Shown here in pieces: positions 35,430-43,814 of a stretch of 54,043 nt of DNA (position 1 is the first letter of the stretch; every line of letters starts with the position of its first letter). This DNA is from Planctomycetota bacterium (GTDB taxonomy: Bacteria; Planctomycetota; UBA1135; GCA-002686595), in the NCBI GenBank assembly GCA_002683825.1, contig NYUD01000082.1, forward strand, positions 1-54,043, read 5' to 3'. The translations under genes and the position numbers were made by a program. The notes under the pieces were generated by a model. That model did not search any database. It was not told the origin of the DNA and saw nothing but the letters and a program-made list of their open reading frames with translations.

Positions 35430-38326
35430 GCGTACCGCGGATCGTGCTGCTGGGTGCCGAGGGACTCTCCTCTGAGCTTCCCGAGAACGGCATGCTCGTC
35501 GTCGGTCGATCCGAAGACAGGGCCGGTTTCGTCGTCGCGGGCCAGGGGATCGAGGATGCCCACTTCGCCATCGGGCGCACGAAGGGGGGCGGATGGGCCG
35601 TCAAGGATCTGGGGTCGGAATACGGGACCCTGCTCAACGGCCAGCGCATCAGCTCCGCTCGGATCCGCCCCGGCGACAAGCTCGTGGCGGGGTCGCGGCG
35701 TTTCGAGATCCGCACAAAAGAGGTGGTGGAAGCCCGCCCCCCCGAGCCTTCCCCCCGTCCGCAGGACTTGCCGGATCGCATCGGCGGTTATCGCATCGAT
35801 CGATTGCTGGGACGGGGAGGCGCGGGCAAGGTCTACCTCGCGCTCCAGGAGAGCTTGAACCGCCCGGTGGCCTTGAAGGTCCTCGCGCCGAAGTACGCGG
35901 CCGATAAGGCCTTCATCGCCCGCTTTCAATCGGAAGCACGGGCTGCCGCGGCTCTCAGTCACTCCAATGTCGTCGTCGTTCACGACGTCGGTGAAGCGGA
36001 GGGTCAGAACTTCCTGTCGATGGAATTCATGCCCGGTGGCAGCCTGGAACAGCGGCTGGCCGCAGCCGGGCCGCTGCCCTGGCGGCAGGTGCTCGATTTC
36101 CTCGCCGATGCGGCGTCCGGGCTGATGTATGCCGAAGCCCGCGGAATTTGCCACCGCGACATCAAGCCGGCCAACCTGATGCTGACAGGTGCGGGCTCCG
36201 TGAAGATCGCCGACCTGGGGCTCGCGACCTCCACCGAGTCGGAATCCCAGGAGTTCGGCGACGGCGGCAAGAAGATCGTGGGCACCCCCCACTTCATGTC
36301 CCCCGAACAGGCGCGCGGCGAACGGGTCGATCATCGCTCGGACCTGTATTCGCTGGGAGCGACGGCCTACCGCCTCCTTTCGGGGCACACGCCCTTCGAG
36401 GGCGAGACCACCCGCGACATCCTGCGCGCCCTCCTGACCCAGGAACCGCTTCCCCTGCGCGAGTTCGTCGAGGGTTTGCCCCGGGATCTCGACGCGGTGA
36501 TCGCACGACTTCTGTCGAAGTCCCCGGCCGATCGCTTCCCCTCCGCAGAAGCGTTGCGCAAGGAGATCGACGCCCTGCGCCTGGCCGCCGATCGCGGCGA
36601 GGCCTTCCCCTCGGAGGCCCTGCAGAAAGCACACCGCTCGAGGCGGCGCGGCGTGATGCTCGGTGCGACCGGCCTCGTGGTGGCGGCCGCCGCCGTCGCC
36701 TATCCCTTCCTCGGCGGAGCCAACGGGCAGGGCAACGAATCCGCCCTTTCCACGACGGCCCCCACCGACGTGCTACCCTCCCCGGAGTTCGATGGAGACG
36801 ACTCGTTCTTCACGCAACCCCGAACGCAGGTCGCGGAGATCGACGAAGAGGCGCTGTTGCGCCTCATCGAGGCGGAAGCTCTGCTGGCCCTGAATGAGCT
36901 TCCACGGGATCTGGCGCCCGGCGAGCGCATCGCGGCCCTCGAAGAATTCCTTCTCGAACACCCCAACGCGCCCAAGATCTCCGGTCAGGCCAGGCAAGAG
37001 CTCGGGACCCTGAAGGAGGGCCTGCTGCAAACCGAGGCGAGGGCCTCCCACCGGTCGAGAGCCCTGGAACGGGCCAAGCTCTCCTGGGCCCGGGCCGCAG
37101 AATGGCCCCCGCCCGCGGGGGTCCTGCCCCTGCCGGCCCGCTCCCTGGCCGGCCTGCGTTCCCTGCCCCTGTCGCTCGAATTTGCCGGGGACGCGCGCTA
37201 CCTCGCTGCCCGCGCCGCCTTTGAGTCCGAGGTCCTGGACGCCTGCAAAGAAGCGCTGCGGAGGGAACTGGAAGCCTTGATCGCCCTCGAAGAGGAGGGC
37301 GCGTTCGAGGCTCTGCGCCCACGCCTGGAGCTGCTCGCCGGCCGCTTCGACTTCCACGAGGTGCGGGTGGACGATCCGCCGAAACTCCAGTCCCTACGCG
37401 ATCTGGGGACCGAGGTGGAGGCCCGCCTGGCGGGATTGGAGGCCTCCCAGGCGCGCTGGCGCCGGGACTTCGAGCGCCAGCGCCGGAGGTCGGTGGCCCT
37501 CGCCCTGGGCCCCGGGTCGGGCTTCCTTCAGGAGCTGGAGGAGCTCGGATTGACATCCATCGAAGCGCGATTGAACCGGGCGGAGACATCGCTCTCGGGG
37601 GAGCCAGCGGCGGTTTTCTTGCAGTTGCGTCGGGACCACACCCACATCACCCTCACCATCCAGGCTCTGGTGGACGCCCTGGACGGCGAAGGCTGGCGGC
37701 GTCACGCGATCCAGGATCCATCGGGCCGTGGAGCCACGCGCAAGATCGTGGGTTTGTCGATCCACGGAATGTCGTTCGAACGCTCCAGCGGGGAACAGAG
37801 CTGGGAACGTTTGAAGGCCGGTCCCTCCTGGTTCGTGCAACTGTTCAACGATCGCATCGCGCGCGATTACCAGGAGGACGAGAAGCGCGGCATCCTGGCC
37901 CTGCTGCGCTGGACCGGCACGGCCCGGGCTGTGGCCCGCGGCGCCCGCTTCCTGAGCCCCGATTCGACCAGCACCCTGGCGGACACGGACTATCGAGCCA
38001 TCCATGACGGCCTGCAGACCGCACGCGCCTGGTTCGACAAGAACGCCGCATCCCTTGCGGAAGAAGAGAAGCTGCTCGGCCGTGAAGAGCTCGCTCTCGA
38101 GCTGCTCGCCGGTTCCATTCGGGCCGGCCAGCAGCAATCCTTCGCGTTGTCGGTCGCGCGGCTGGAGCAATTGCTCTTCGACCTGGACGATACGCTCACC
38201 GCCGTTCTCCTCTCGGACGGCCGCAACACCGAACCGGCTCCCTCGATCCTCCCGACCGCGAAGAACGCCCCCGACGGCGAGGTGCAAGCGACCAGCTCTT
38301 CCGAAGATTCCAGCAGCGATGGCTGA
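35426..38326 (+). CDS. FHA-domain Hanks-type serine/threonine kinase with large extracytoplasmic helical region
   Basis: The 966-residue protein has a start GTG overlapping the previous stop. An N-terminal FHA domain spans about 5-95 (MLVVGRSEDRAG, YGTLLNGQRI), a phosphothreonine reader. The kinase domain (about 120-375) has GRGGAGKVYLAL, the VALKVL lysine, HRDIKPANLML (243-253), IADLGLA in place of DFG, and GTPHFMSPEQARG. A single membrane helix lies near 410-430 (GVMLGATGLVVAAAAVAYPF). The remaining 530 residues are Leu/Ala/Glu/Arg-rich and mainly helical, with no recognised enzymatic motif. All catalytic kinase residues are present. Targets are unknown; FHA plus kinase suggests self-assembly through autophosphorylation. 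Confidence 0.9.
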   Translation: MSVPRIVLLGAEGLSSELPENGMLVVGRSEDRAGFVVAGQGIEDAHFAIGRTKGGGWAVKDLGSEYGTLLNGQRISSARIRPGDKLVAGSRRFEIRTKEVVEARPPEPSPRPQDLPDRIGGYRIDRLLGRGGAGKVYLALQESLNRPVALKVLAPKYAADKAFIARFQSEARAAAALSHSNVVVVHDVGEAEGQNFLSMEFMPGGSLEQRLAAAGPLPWRQVLDFLADAASGLMYAEARGICHRDIKPANLMLTGAGSVKIADLGLATSTESESQEFGDGGKKIVGTPHFMSPEQARGERVDHRSDLYSLGATAYRLLSGHTPFEGETTRDILRALLTQEPLPLREFVEGLPRDLDAVIARLLSKSPADRFPSAEALRKEIDALRLAADRGEAFPSEALQKAHRSRRRGVMLGATGLVVAAAAVAYPFLGGANGQGNESALSTTAPTDVLPSPEFDGDDSFFTQPRTQVAEIDEEALLRLIEAEALLALNELPRDLAPGERIAALEEFLLEHPNAPKISGQARQELGTLKEGLLQTEARASHRSRALERAKLSWARAAEWPPPAGVLPLPARSLAGLRSLPLSLEFAGDARYLAARAAFESEVLDACKEALRRELEALIALEEEGAFEALRPRLELLAGRFDFHEVRVDDPPKLQSLRDLGTEVEARLAGLEASQARWRRDFERQRRRSVALALGPGSGFLQELEELGLTSIEARLNRAETSLSGEPAAVFLQLRRDHTHITLTIQALVDALDGEGWRRHAIQDPSGRGATRKIVGLSIHGMSFERSSGEQSWERLKAGPSWFVQLFNDRIARDYQEDEKRGILALLRWTGTARAVARGARFLSPDSTSTLADTDYRAIHDGLQTARAWFDKNAASLAEEEKLLGREELALELLAGSIRAGQQQSFALSVARLEQLLFDLDDTLTAVLLSDGRNTEPAPSILPTAKNAPDGEVQATSSSEDSSSDG

Positions 38327-38362
38327 AACGCCGTCTCCGGCACTTCCCCCGCAATTCCACCC

Positions 38363-39238
38363 ATGACCTCCGCGACACGGCTAGACGTAACCGTCCACAA
38401 GCTCAAAGCTCAACTGGCGGAACGCCGTTTTCAACCTCCGGACGTCTTGTTCCTGATGGGGACGGGCGTCGATTTGTTCGGCGAGCGGCTACGCAACGGG
38501 ACGGAGTTCGAACTGGGCGAACTCGAAGAGATGCCCCACCCCTGGCGTGCGAGTGAGTTGATTGCAGGGAAGCTGGGACAGCTTTCGGTGTGGTTGCTCG
38601 ACGACATCGGAGGTGAACCCGACGGGCTGGATGTGAATTCCCCATGGCTCGGAGGTCTTCCGATCTGGTTGGCGGCCGCTGCGGGCGCCAGCGTCATGGT
38701 TCACACCTCCGCGGGGAGTGCCCTCAGATCGCCCGAAACGGGGAAGCCGTTGGCTCCGGTGGGTGGTTTCGGGTTCGTGCGCGACCACATCAACCTGTCG
38801 GGGAGAAACCCGTTGATCGGCCTGAGCCAGAGCAGCCTCGGGCCGCTCTTCCCGGATCTCTCCGAGCTCCACCACCTCGGTTTGCGTCGTTCGGCCTTGA
38901 TGCAGGCGGAAAAGCTCGGGTTGCCCTCCGCCGAGGTCGTTTGCGCTTGCACACCCGGTCCCGCCATCGAAACCCCGGCCGAACGCGCGCTCTTCGCACG
39001 CGCCGGCGCGGAGGTCTCCGTTCAATCCCTGGCCACCCCCCTGCTTTGCGCCGCCCACGCAGGGCTGGCGACGCTCTCCATCGTGGCCCTGACCGACGCC
39101 GCCGGCGGCCCGACGGAACTCCAGGGCCTGGTCGCCAGCGCCAGCACGATCCAGCCCGCCCTTCAGGACCTGCTTACGGCCATGACCGAAGACCTGGCTT
39201 CCGCCGTCGACGCCCTGACGGCCGGAGAGAACGTATGA
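38363..39238 (+). CDS. Divergent purine nucleoside phosphorylase homologue (active site altered)
   Basis: This 291-residue protein resembles trimeric PNP along its length: VRDHINLSGRNPLIG, CTPGPAIETPAERALFARAGAE and HAGLATLSIVALTDAAGG are the expected landmarks. Several key positions differ from human or bacterial PNP. GSGLG is GTGVD, the RxHxYEG segment is DIGGEPDG, VTNAAGG is VHTSAGS, GMSTVPE is VQSLATP and the base-binding Asn (ITN) is Asp (LTD). The Glu of ETPAE is kept. Phosphorolysis of guanosine or inosine may thus be lost or changed. It is coupled to purN by a four-base overlap (ATGA) and follows the FHA kinase by 36 bases. Family placement is good, function uncertain. Confidence 0.8.
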   Translation: MTSATRLDVTVHKLKAQLAERRFQPPDVLFLMGTGVDLFGERLRNGTEFELGELEEMPHPWRASELIAGKLGQLSVWLLDDIGGEPDGLDVNSPWLGGLPIWLAAAAGASVMVHTSAGSALRSPETGKPLAPVGGFGFVRDHINLSGRNPLIGLSQSSLGPLFPDLSELHHLGLRRSALMQAEKLGLPSAEVVCACTPGPAIETPAERALFARAGAEVSVQSLATPLLCAAHAGLATLSIVALTDAAGGPTELQGLVASASTIQPALQDLLTAMTEDLASAVDALTAGENV

Positions 39239-39816
39239 GTGCCCTGCGCCTGGCTCTGTTCGTCTCCGGTAGCGGACGGTCCCTCGAGAACCTGGCCCAG
39301 CACGTCGCAGAGGGAAAGCTCGACGTGGAGCTGGGCCTGGTGCTGTCGGATCGTCCCGGGATCCAGGCGCTGGAGCGGGCCGAGCGCCTGGGCATCGATC
39401 ACCTCGTCATGCCCTGGAAGAAGAGCGACAGCCCGGCCACCTATTCCGAACGCGCTTTCTTCGAGGTCGAAGCCCGCGCTTGCAATCGCGTCGTGCTGGC
39501 CGGTTTTCTGCGCCTCTTGAAGCTGCCACCCGCCTGGCAGGGGCGGGTCATGAACATCCACCCCTCGCTCCTGCCCAAGTACGGCGGCAAGGGCTACTAC
39601 GGCGACCGCGTCCATCGCGCGGTCATCGCAGCCGGAGAGCCTACCAGCGGTTGCACGGTCCACCTCATCGACGACCACTTCGACCGGGGCGAGATTCTCT
39701 TGCAGCGCGAGGTTCCCGTCCTGGCGAGTGACACGCCGCAGACCCTGGGCAGGCGCGTCTTCGAAGAGGAGAAGCGTGCGCTGCCCGATGCGATCCGCCT
39801 GTGGATGGAGACCTGA
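39235..39816 (+). CDS. purN: Phosphoribosylglycinamide formyltransferase
   Basis: PurN formylates GAR to FGAR with 10-formyl-THF in purine synthesis. The 193-residue protein begins MSALRLALFVSGSGRSLENLAQHVAEGKLDVELGLVLSDRPG, and has the diagnostic MNIHPSLLPKYGGKGYYGDRVHRAVIAAGEPTSGCTVHLIDDHFDRGEILLQ with catalytic Asn, His and Asp in place. The usual end of the family is shorter here by about 15 residues. It is translationally coupled to the PNP homologue and convergent with mrfB (four bases apart). No other pur gene lies nearby. Confidence 0.9.
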   Translation: MSALRLALFVSGSGRSLENLAQHVAEGKLDVELGLVLSDRPGIQALERAERLGIDHLVMPWKKSDSPATYSERAFFEVEARACNRVVLAGFLRLLKLPPAWQGRVMNIHPSLLPKYGGKGYYGDRVHRAVIAAGEPTSGCTVHLIDDHFDRGEILLQREVPVLASDTPQTLGRRVFEEEKRALPDAIRLWMET

Positions 39817-39820
39817 CGCC

Positions 39821-41188
39821 TCAGCTCCGCGCCTTCCTGCCCCTTTCCGAGCTCGCCCCGGCCAACTTGCCGACCAGCCGTTTCAGGCGCCGCTCGATCC
39901 CGGCCAGCGCACGCTCGCGTGCGGTCCCCGCCAGGGCGTCGGCGAGGGAACGAGCCTCTTGCGTCGCCTCGAGGGCGCGCGGGTAGTCCCGCAGGCGGTG
40001 TTCGCAAAGCTTCGCGATCTGCAAGAACGCGGTGAGGCTGAGCTCGTCCCTTCCATCGAGGCAGAGCTCCCGGTAGCGCTCCAGCGCTTCCAGGTGGCGA
40101 CCTGACAGGCGCAGGAGGTCGGCCCGGAGCAGTCCGAGCTCGCGCGTGTCCTCGTGGCTACGCTCGAAAGCTTTCTCGACCCACTCCAGGGCCGAAACAT
40201 GATCCCGAGCCGCGGCGAACAGGCGCGCCAGGCCGCGCGCCCGGGCCCAGGCAAAGCCCTCGAGTTCGACTCCGTCGGGACGCCTCTCGTCGATCGCGCA
40301 GCAGAGGTGCCCGGCCAGAGTCACCAGGGAAAGCACGTCGTCACGGTTGTGCTCGAAGACGGCTTCGAGTCGATGGGCGCGACCGGCGAGGTAGTCGAAC
40401 CACGCGGCGGGCGCAAAGCTCCCCGGAAGGTCATCGAGTCGCTTTACCTGACAGAGAGCGCGTTCGAGGGTTCCCAGCCGCATGTCCGGATAGGCGCCCC
40501 GATAGAGCCTCTTCAGGGGATGAAAGAGATCCAGGTGGGGCCGCCCAGCGAAGGGCGCCGGGATTCCGTGCACCGCCATCTTGTCCTCGAGTCGGTGGCG
40601 ATCGAAGGACTTGCCGAAGAAGCTGACCACCGAGCCGGCGGCTGCGATGCGCGCGGCCACCTCCGTCAGGAGCGCCGCTTCGCCTTCAGGCCCGGGGAGA
40701 AATCCCTGCCAGAGTTCGAAGTGATCGCAACGATGGATTCCGAGGCCGACCATGAAGGGGATCGTGCCTGCCCCGCCCGAGAGCCCGGTGGTCTCGATGT
40801 CGAGGTAGACCGAACGGGTGAGATCCAGGCCGTCGAGGGCCTCGTCGCGCCCGAGCAGGGAGAGCTCGGGCAGCTCCCGTGCAACCCACTGCAAGGACCA
40901 GGCTCCGTGGAACCCATCGAGGGGATAGCGGAGCGTCCGGGCGGCGAAGGCTCCGCGCGCGTTGGTGTGGGTCGTGAGGCTCTCGGGTTCTCCGGGAGTG
41001 CGCGCCGCAAGTGGCCCCGCGGACAGGGCCGCGGCGCCCACGGGTTGGCGGCGGAGTCTACGGCGCAGCCAGGCCGGCAGCGCCCCATCCCCCGGCTTCG
41101 ATTTCGCGCGAGCACGTTCGCGCGGCGGCGGCTCGCGCCGCAGGCTCGAGAGCTTGCGCTGGAAGGCGCCCTGCTCGTTTCCCTTCAC
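39821..41188 (-). CDS. mrfB: MrfB/YprB-type exonuclease with TPR-like C-terminus
   Basis: This protein has an RNase H-like DEDD core of the YprB family. The metal residues appear in VYLDIETTGLSGG (Asp130, Glu132), SFFGKSFDRHRLEDK, and HNRDDVLSLVTLAGHLC. The C-terminal 130 residues (ARGLARLFAAARDHVSALEWVEKAFERSHEDTRELGLLRADLLR) look like TPR helices. The start I chose is the GTG at 41188, overlapping the helicase stop (GTGA) with GAGGAAGG upstream, giving 455 residues. B. subtilis YprB (MrfB) works with the helicase YprA (MrfA) in mitomycin-C repair, and the same pair is here. Activity is inferred from family. Confidence 0.85.
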   Translation of the reverse strand: MKGNEQGAFQRKLSSLRREPPPRERARAKSKPGDGALPAWLRRRLRRQPVGAAALSAGPLAARTPGEPESLTTHTNARGAFAARTLRYPLDGFHGAWSLQWVARELPELSLLGRDEALDGLDLTRSVYLDIETTGLSGGAGTIPFMVGLGIHRCDHFELWQGFLPGPEGEAALLTEVAARIAAAGSVVSFFGKSFDRHRLEDKMAVHGIPAPFAGRPHLDLFHPLKRLYRGAYPDMRLGTLERALCQVKRLDDLPGSFAPAAWFDYLAGRAHRLEAVFEHNRDDVLSLVTLAGHLCCAIDERRPDGVELEGFAWARARGLARLFAAARDHVSALEWVEKAFERSHEDTRELGLLRADLLRLSGRHLEALERYRELCLDGRDELSLTAFLQIAKLCEHRLRDYPRALEATQEARSLADALAGTARERALAGIERRLKRLVGKLAGASSERGRKARS

Positions 41189-43650
41189 GTTCCTTCCTCG
41201 AGTTCCATGCAACCCAGCGGCTCACCGCCTTCGAGGTGCCGCAAGAGCCCGAGGGCCGTTTCCTTTCCCAGGGCGCCCACTTCCTCCAACGGACCGACGC
41301 AAGCGGGGCAACCGAGCTGGCACGAACAGCGCTCCAGGACTTCGAGGGCCGCGCCCACGATGCCGTCGCGCTCCGCAAACAACACCGTCGCAAGACCGAC
41401 GCTGCCGGGAACCTTGTCGTACAGAAAGATGGCCGGGATCTCGAAGTGGCGCGAACGGATCTCGCAGGCGATGCCGAGGTCCCCAGGCTGGCAGCGAAGA
41501 AAAAGCGGGGCCACGCGCCGCAGGAGTCGCCCGACACCTCTCCAGGCGGCCGCGCGGTCGCCCGCAACCAACCCGAGCTCGGCCGCCGTCTCCTCGGACA
41601 CCGTGATGACGAAGGCTTCGGTGTCGAGTTCTTCCGGGGGCAGGTGGATGTCCTCCGCGCCGACGTTTTCGCGGGTGTAGAAACGGATCTTCTTGTAGAG
41701 CGTGGCGAGGGTGGTGACGTGCACCTCTCCCCGCCAGACGGCCCAGTCGGTACCGCCTTCGGCACGATCGCGCCCCGCTTTCTCCTCCAACCGCAGGACG
41801 CGCACCTCGGTGTCGGTCTCGGCCTCGGTGAAGTAGTCGCTGTCCACCTTCTTGGCATAGGCCCGGCGGTTCTCGTAATCGAAGCGCTCGATCTTGTAGG
41901 TCACCCCCTCGACCTGATAGATGGCCCCATCGTGAACCTCGCTGATGGAATGGGCACGATCCATCTCGCCGATCGCGTGGTTGTCCTCATCGAAGACCAC
42001 CACGTTGTCGGGCTCGTGCCCGCCCAGGGAGACGTCCTGTGCCGGATAGGCGTCGGCGATCCAGTACCAGGACGGTCCCCGGGCTTCGTCCCGGCGCAGG
42101 AGCAGTTCGGATTCCTCGGCCAGGTAGTCCAGGATGTCCTCGGCGTGCGGAGCTGCAGCAAAGCCCGAGAAGCTCTTGTGCCCGCAGCCACCGCCCGGAC
42201 CGGCTTGACCGCGGAAGGGCAGTTCGAAGGCGGCGCACTTGATCTGTTCGGAGAGCAATACCAGGTTGTTCGGATCCAGCCCCAGGCGCTCGCGTGCGCG
42301 ACCGAAAAGCCACTCGGGATGGTGGGCCAGGTACTGATCCACCGGGTCGGAACGGGCGATCATCAGGGTCAAGGAGGCACGCCCCGAGCGCCCCACCCGA
42401 CCGGCGCGTTGCCAGAAGGAAGCCTGGGTCCCCGGATAGCCGACGAGGCACGCGACGTCCAACCGACCGATGTCGATGCCGAGTTCGAGGGCGTTGGTGG
42501 ACACGACCACCTTGACGGTTGCCTGCTTCAGCCCGTTCTCGATCTCCCGCCGCAGAAGCGGCAGGTATCCGCCGCGATAGCCGCGAATCTCCGAAGCCCT
42601 CAGGCCCAGTTTGGGAGCGGACTCCTTCAGATAACGTGTCAAGACCTCGACCGCGGTCCGACGGTTGCAAAAGAAGATCGTCTGATGTCCCGGGCCGCAA
42701 ATCCGCGGCGCGAGACGTCGCACCTCTTCGAGCGCGTTAGCACGCAGGCCGGCCACGGGATTCAGCAGCGGCGGATCGAAGACGCCGAAAATTCGTTTCG
42801 CCGCGGGCGAACCGTCGCGATCGACCACGATCACATCGCGGCCGAGGATGCTGCGCGCATGGCCCGCGGCGTCGCGGACGGTGGCGGAGGACAGAAGAAA
42901 GCGCGGTTCACTCCCGTAGTGTCGGGCGATGCGTACCGCTCGTCGCAGAACGTTGGCCACGCTGGATCCAAAGACCCCGGAGAGGGTGTGCACCTCGTCG
43001 ATGACGATGTAGCGCAGATCTCGGAAGAGCTGGGACCACTTACCGTGATTGGGAAGGATGCCCTGGTGCAGCATCCACGGATTCGTCAGGACGACGTGAC
43101 CGCGATCGCGCAAGGTGCGACGGACGGAGGGCGGCGTGTCGCCGTCGTAGGTGAAAGAGTGCCAGTCTTCGCCCAGCTCTTCGAGCCAGCCGTTGAGGGA
43201 TCGGGACTGATCCTGGGAGAGGGCCTTGGTCGGAAACATCCACAGGGCCCGGGCCGAGCCGCGGCTCTCCAGGAGCGACTGCAGGACGGGCAGGGTGTAG
43301 GCCAGGGTCTTCCCCGAAGCCGTGGGCGTCGCCAGCAGGACGTCCTCGCCCGCGAGGGCGTGTTCGATGGCCTCGGCCTGGTGGGAATAGAGCCGCTGGA
43401 GCCCGCGCCGCGCGCAGCACTCCACCAGAGGCTTCGACAAGCCCGCGGGGAGCTCCGCGTAGACCCCCGGCCTGGGCTCTTCGACGTGCCAGGCGGTGAA
43501 GCGTCCGGCGACCTCGGCGTCCGCCTGGAGGCCGCGCACGATCCCCGCAACGCCCGAGTCCCCCGCCCGCTGCGAGTGCTGGCGCGCCCGGCGTTCGCCC
43601 CCCGCTCGAGGGTCCGCGAATCGTGTCTCTTTCGTCTTGCCGCCGCTCAA
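41185..43650 (-). CDS. mrfA: MrfA/YprA-type DEAD/DEAH-box helicase with C-terminal zinc cluster
   Basis: The 821-residue protein starts at a TTG at 43650, preceded by GGAGG. Helicase motifs are ATPTASGKT (108-115), YIVIDEVHTLSGVFG (DEVH 218-221), LLSSATVRD, and STNALELGIDIGRLDVACLVGYPGTQASFWQRAGRVGRSGRAS. The C-terminal DUF1998/MZB-like domain ends in four cysteines as CxCx3CxxC (Cys775, 777, 781, 784), the pattern in MrfA. In B. subtilis, MrfAB repairs mitomycin-C adducts by a path independent of UvrABC. The gene overlaps mrfB by four bases. It is divergent from the HisH-like gene. Confidence 0.88.
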   Translation of the reverse strand: MSGGKTKETRFADPRAGGERRARQHSQRAGDSGVAGIVRGLQADAEVAGRFTAWHVEEPRPGVYAELPAGLSKPLVECCARRGLQRLYSHQAEAIEHALAGEDVLLATPTASGKTLAYTLPVLQSLLESRGSARALWMFPTKALSQDQSRSLNGWLEELGEDWHSFTYDGDTPPSVRRTLRDRGHVVLTNPWMLHQGILPNHGKWSQLFRDLRYIVIDEVHTLSGVFGSSVANVLRRAVRIARHYGSEPRFLLSSATVRDAAGHARSILGRDVIVVDRDGSPAAKRIFGVFDPPLLNPVAGLRANALEEVRRLAPRICGPGHQTIFFCNRRTAVEVLTRYLKESAPKLGLRASEIRGYRGGYLPLLRREIENGLKQATVKVVVSTNALELGIDIGRLDVACLVGYPGTQASFWQRAGRVGRSGRASLTLMIARSDPVDQYLAHHPEWLFGRARERLGLDPNNLVLLSEQIKCAAFELPFRGQAGPGGGCGHKSFSGFAAAPHAEDILDYLAEESELLLRRDEARGPSWYWIADAYPAQDVSLGGHEPDNVVVFDEDNHAIGEMDRAHSISEVHDGAIYQVEGVTYKIERFDYENRRAYAKKVDSDYFTEAETDTEVRVLRLEEKAGRDRAEGGTDWAVWRGEVHVTTLATLYKKIRFYTRENVGAEDIHLPPEELDTEAFVITVSEETAAELGLVAGDRAAAWRGVGRLLRRVAPLFLRCQPGDLGIACEIRSRHFEIPAIFLYDKVPGSVGLATVLFAERDGIVGAALEVLERCSCQLGCPACVGPLEEVGALGKETALGLLRHLEGGEPLGCMELEEGT

Positions 43651-43814
43651 AGTGCCCCTCCGAGGTTCGGGTTCTGTTCGGCAGCCTAGGTCTCCTCGCG
43701 GCCTGAAGCAACAGCCGACCCACAGCCCGCTCTTTTTGCCCCGGCGGAAGCGAATTCCTCGAGCCCGGCTCCGAAGATGCCGAGTTTGCCCCTGGAGACA
43801 CCTCCACCCACCCG

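Noticed and set aside
35426..38326. DLG instead of DFG in the kinase
   Set aside because: DLG is common in bacterial Hanks kinases and keeps the metal-binding Asp.
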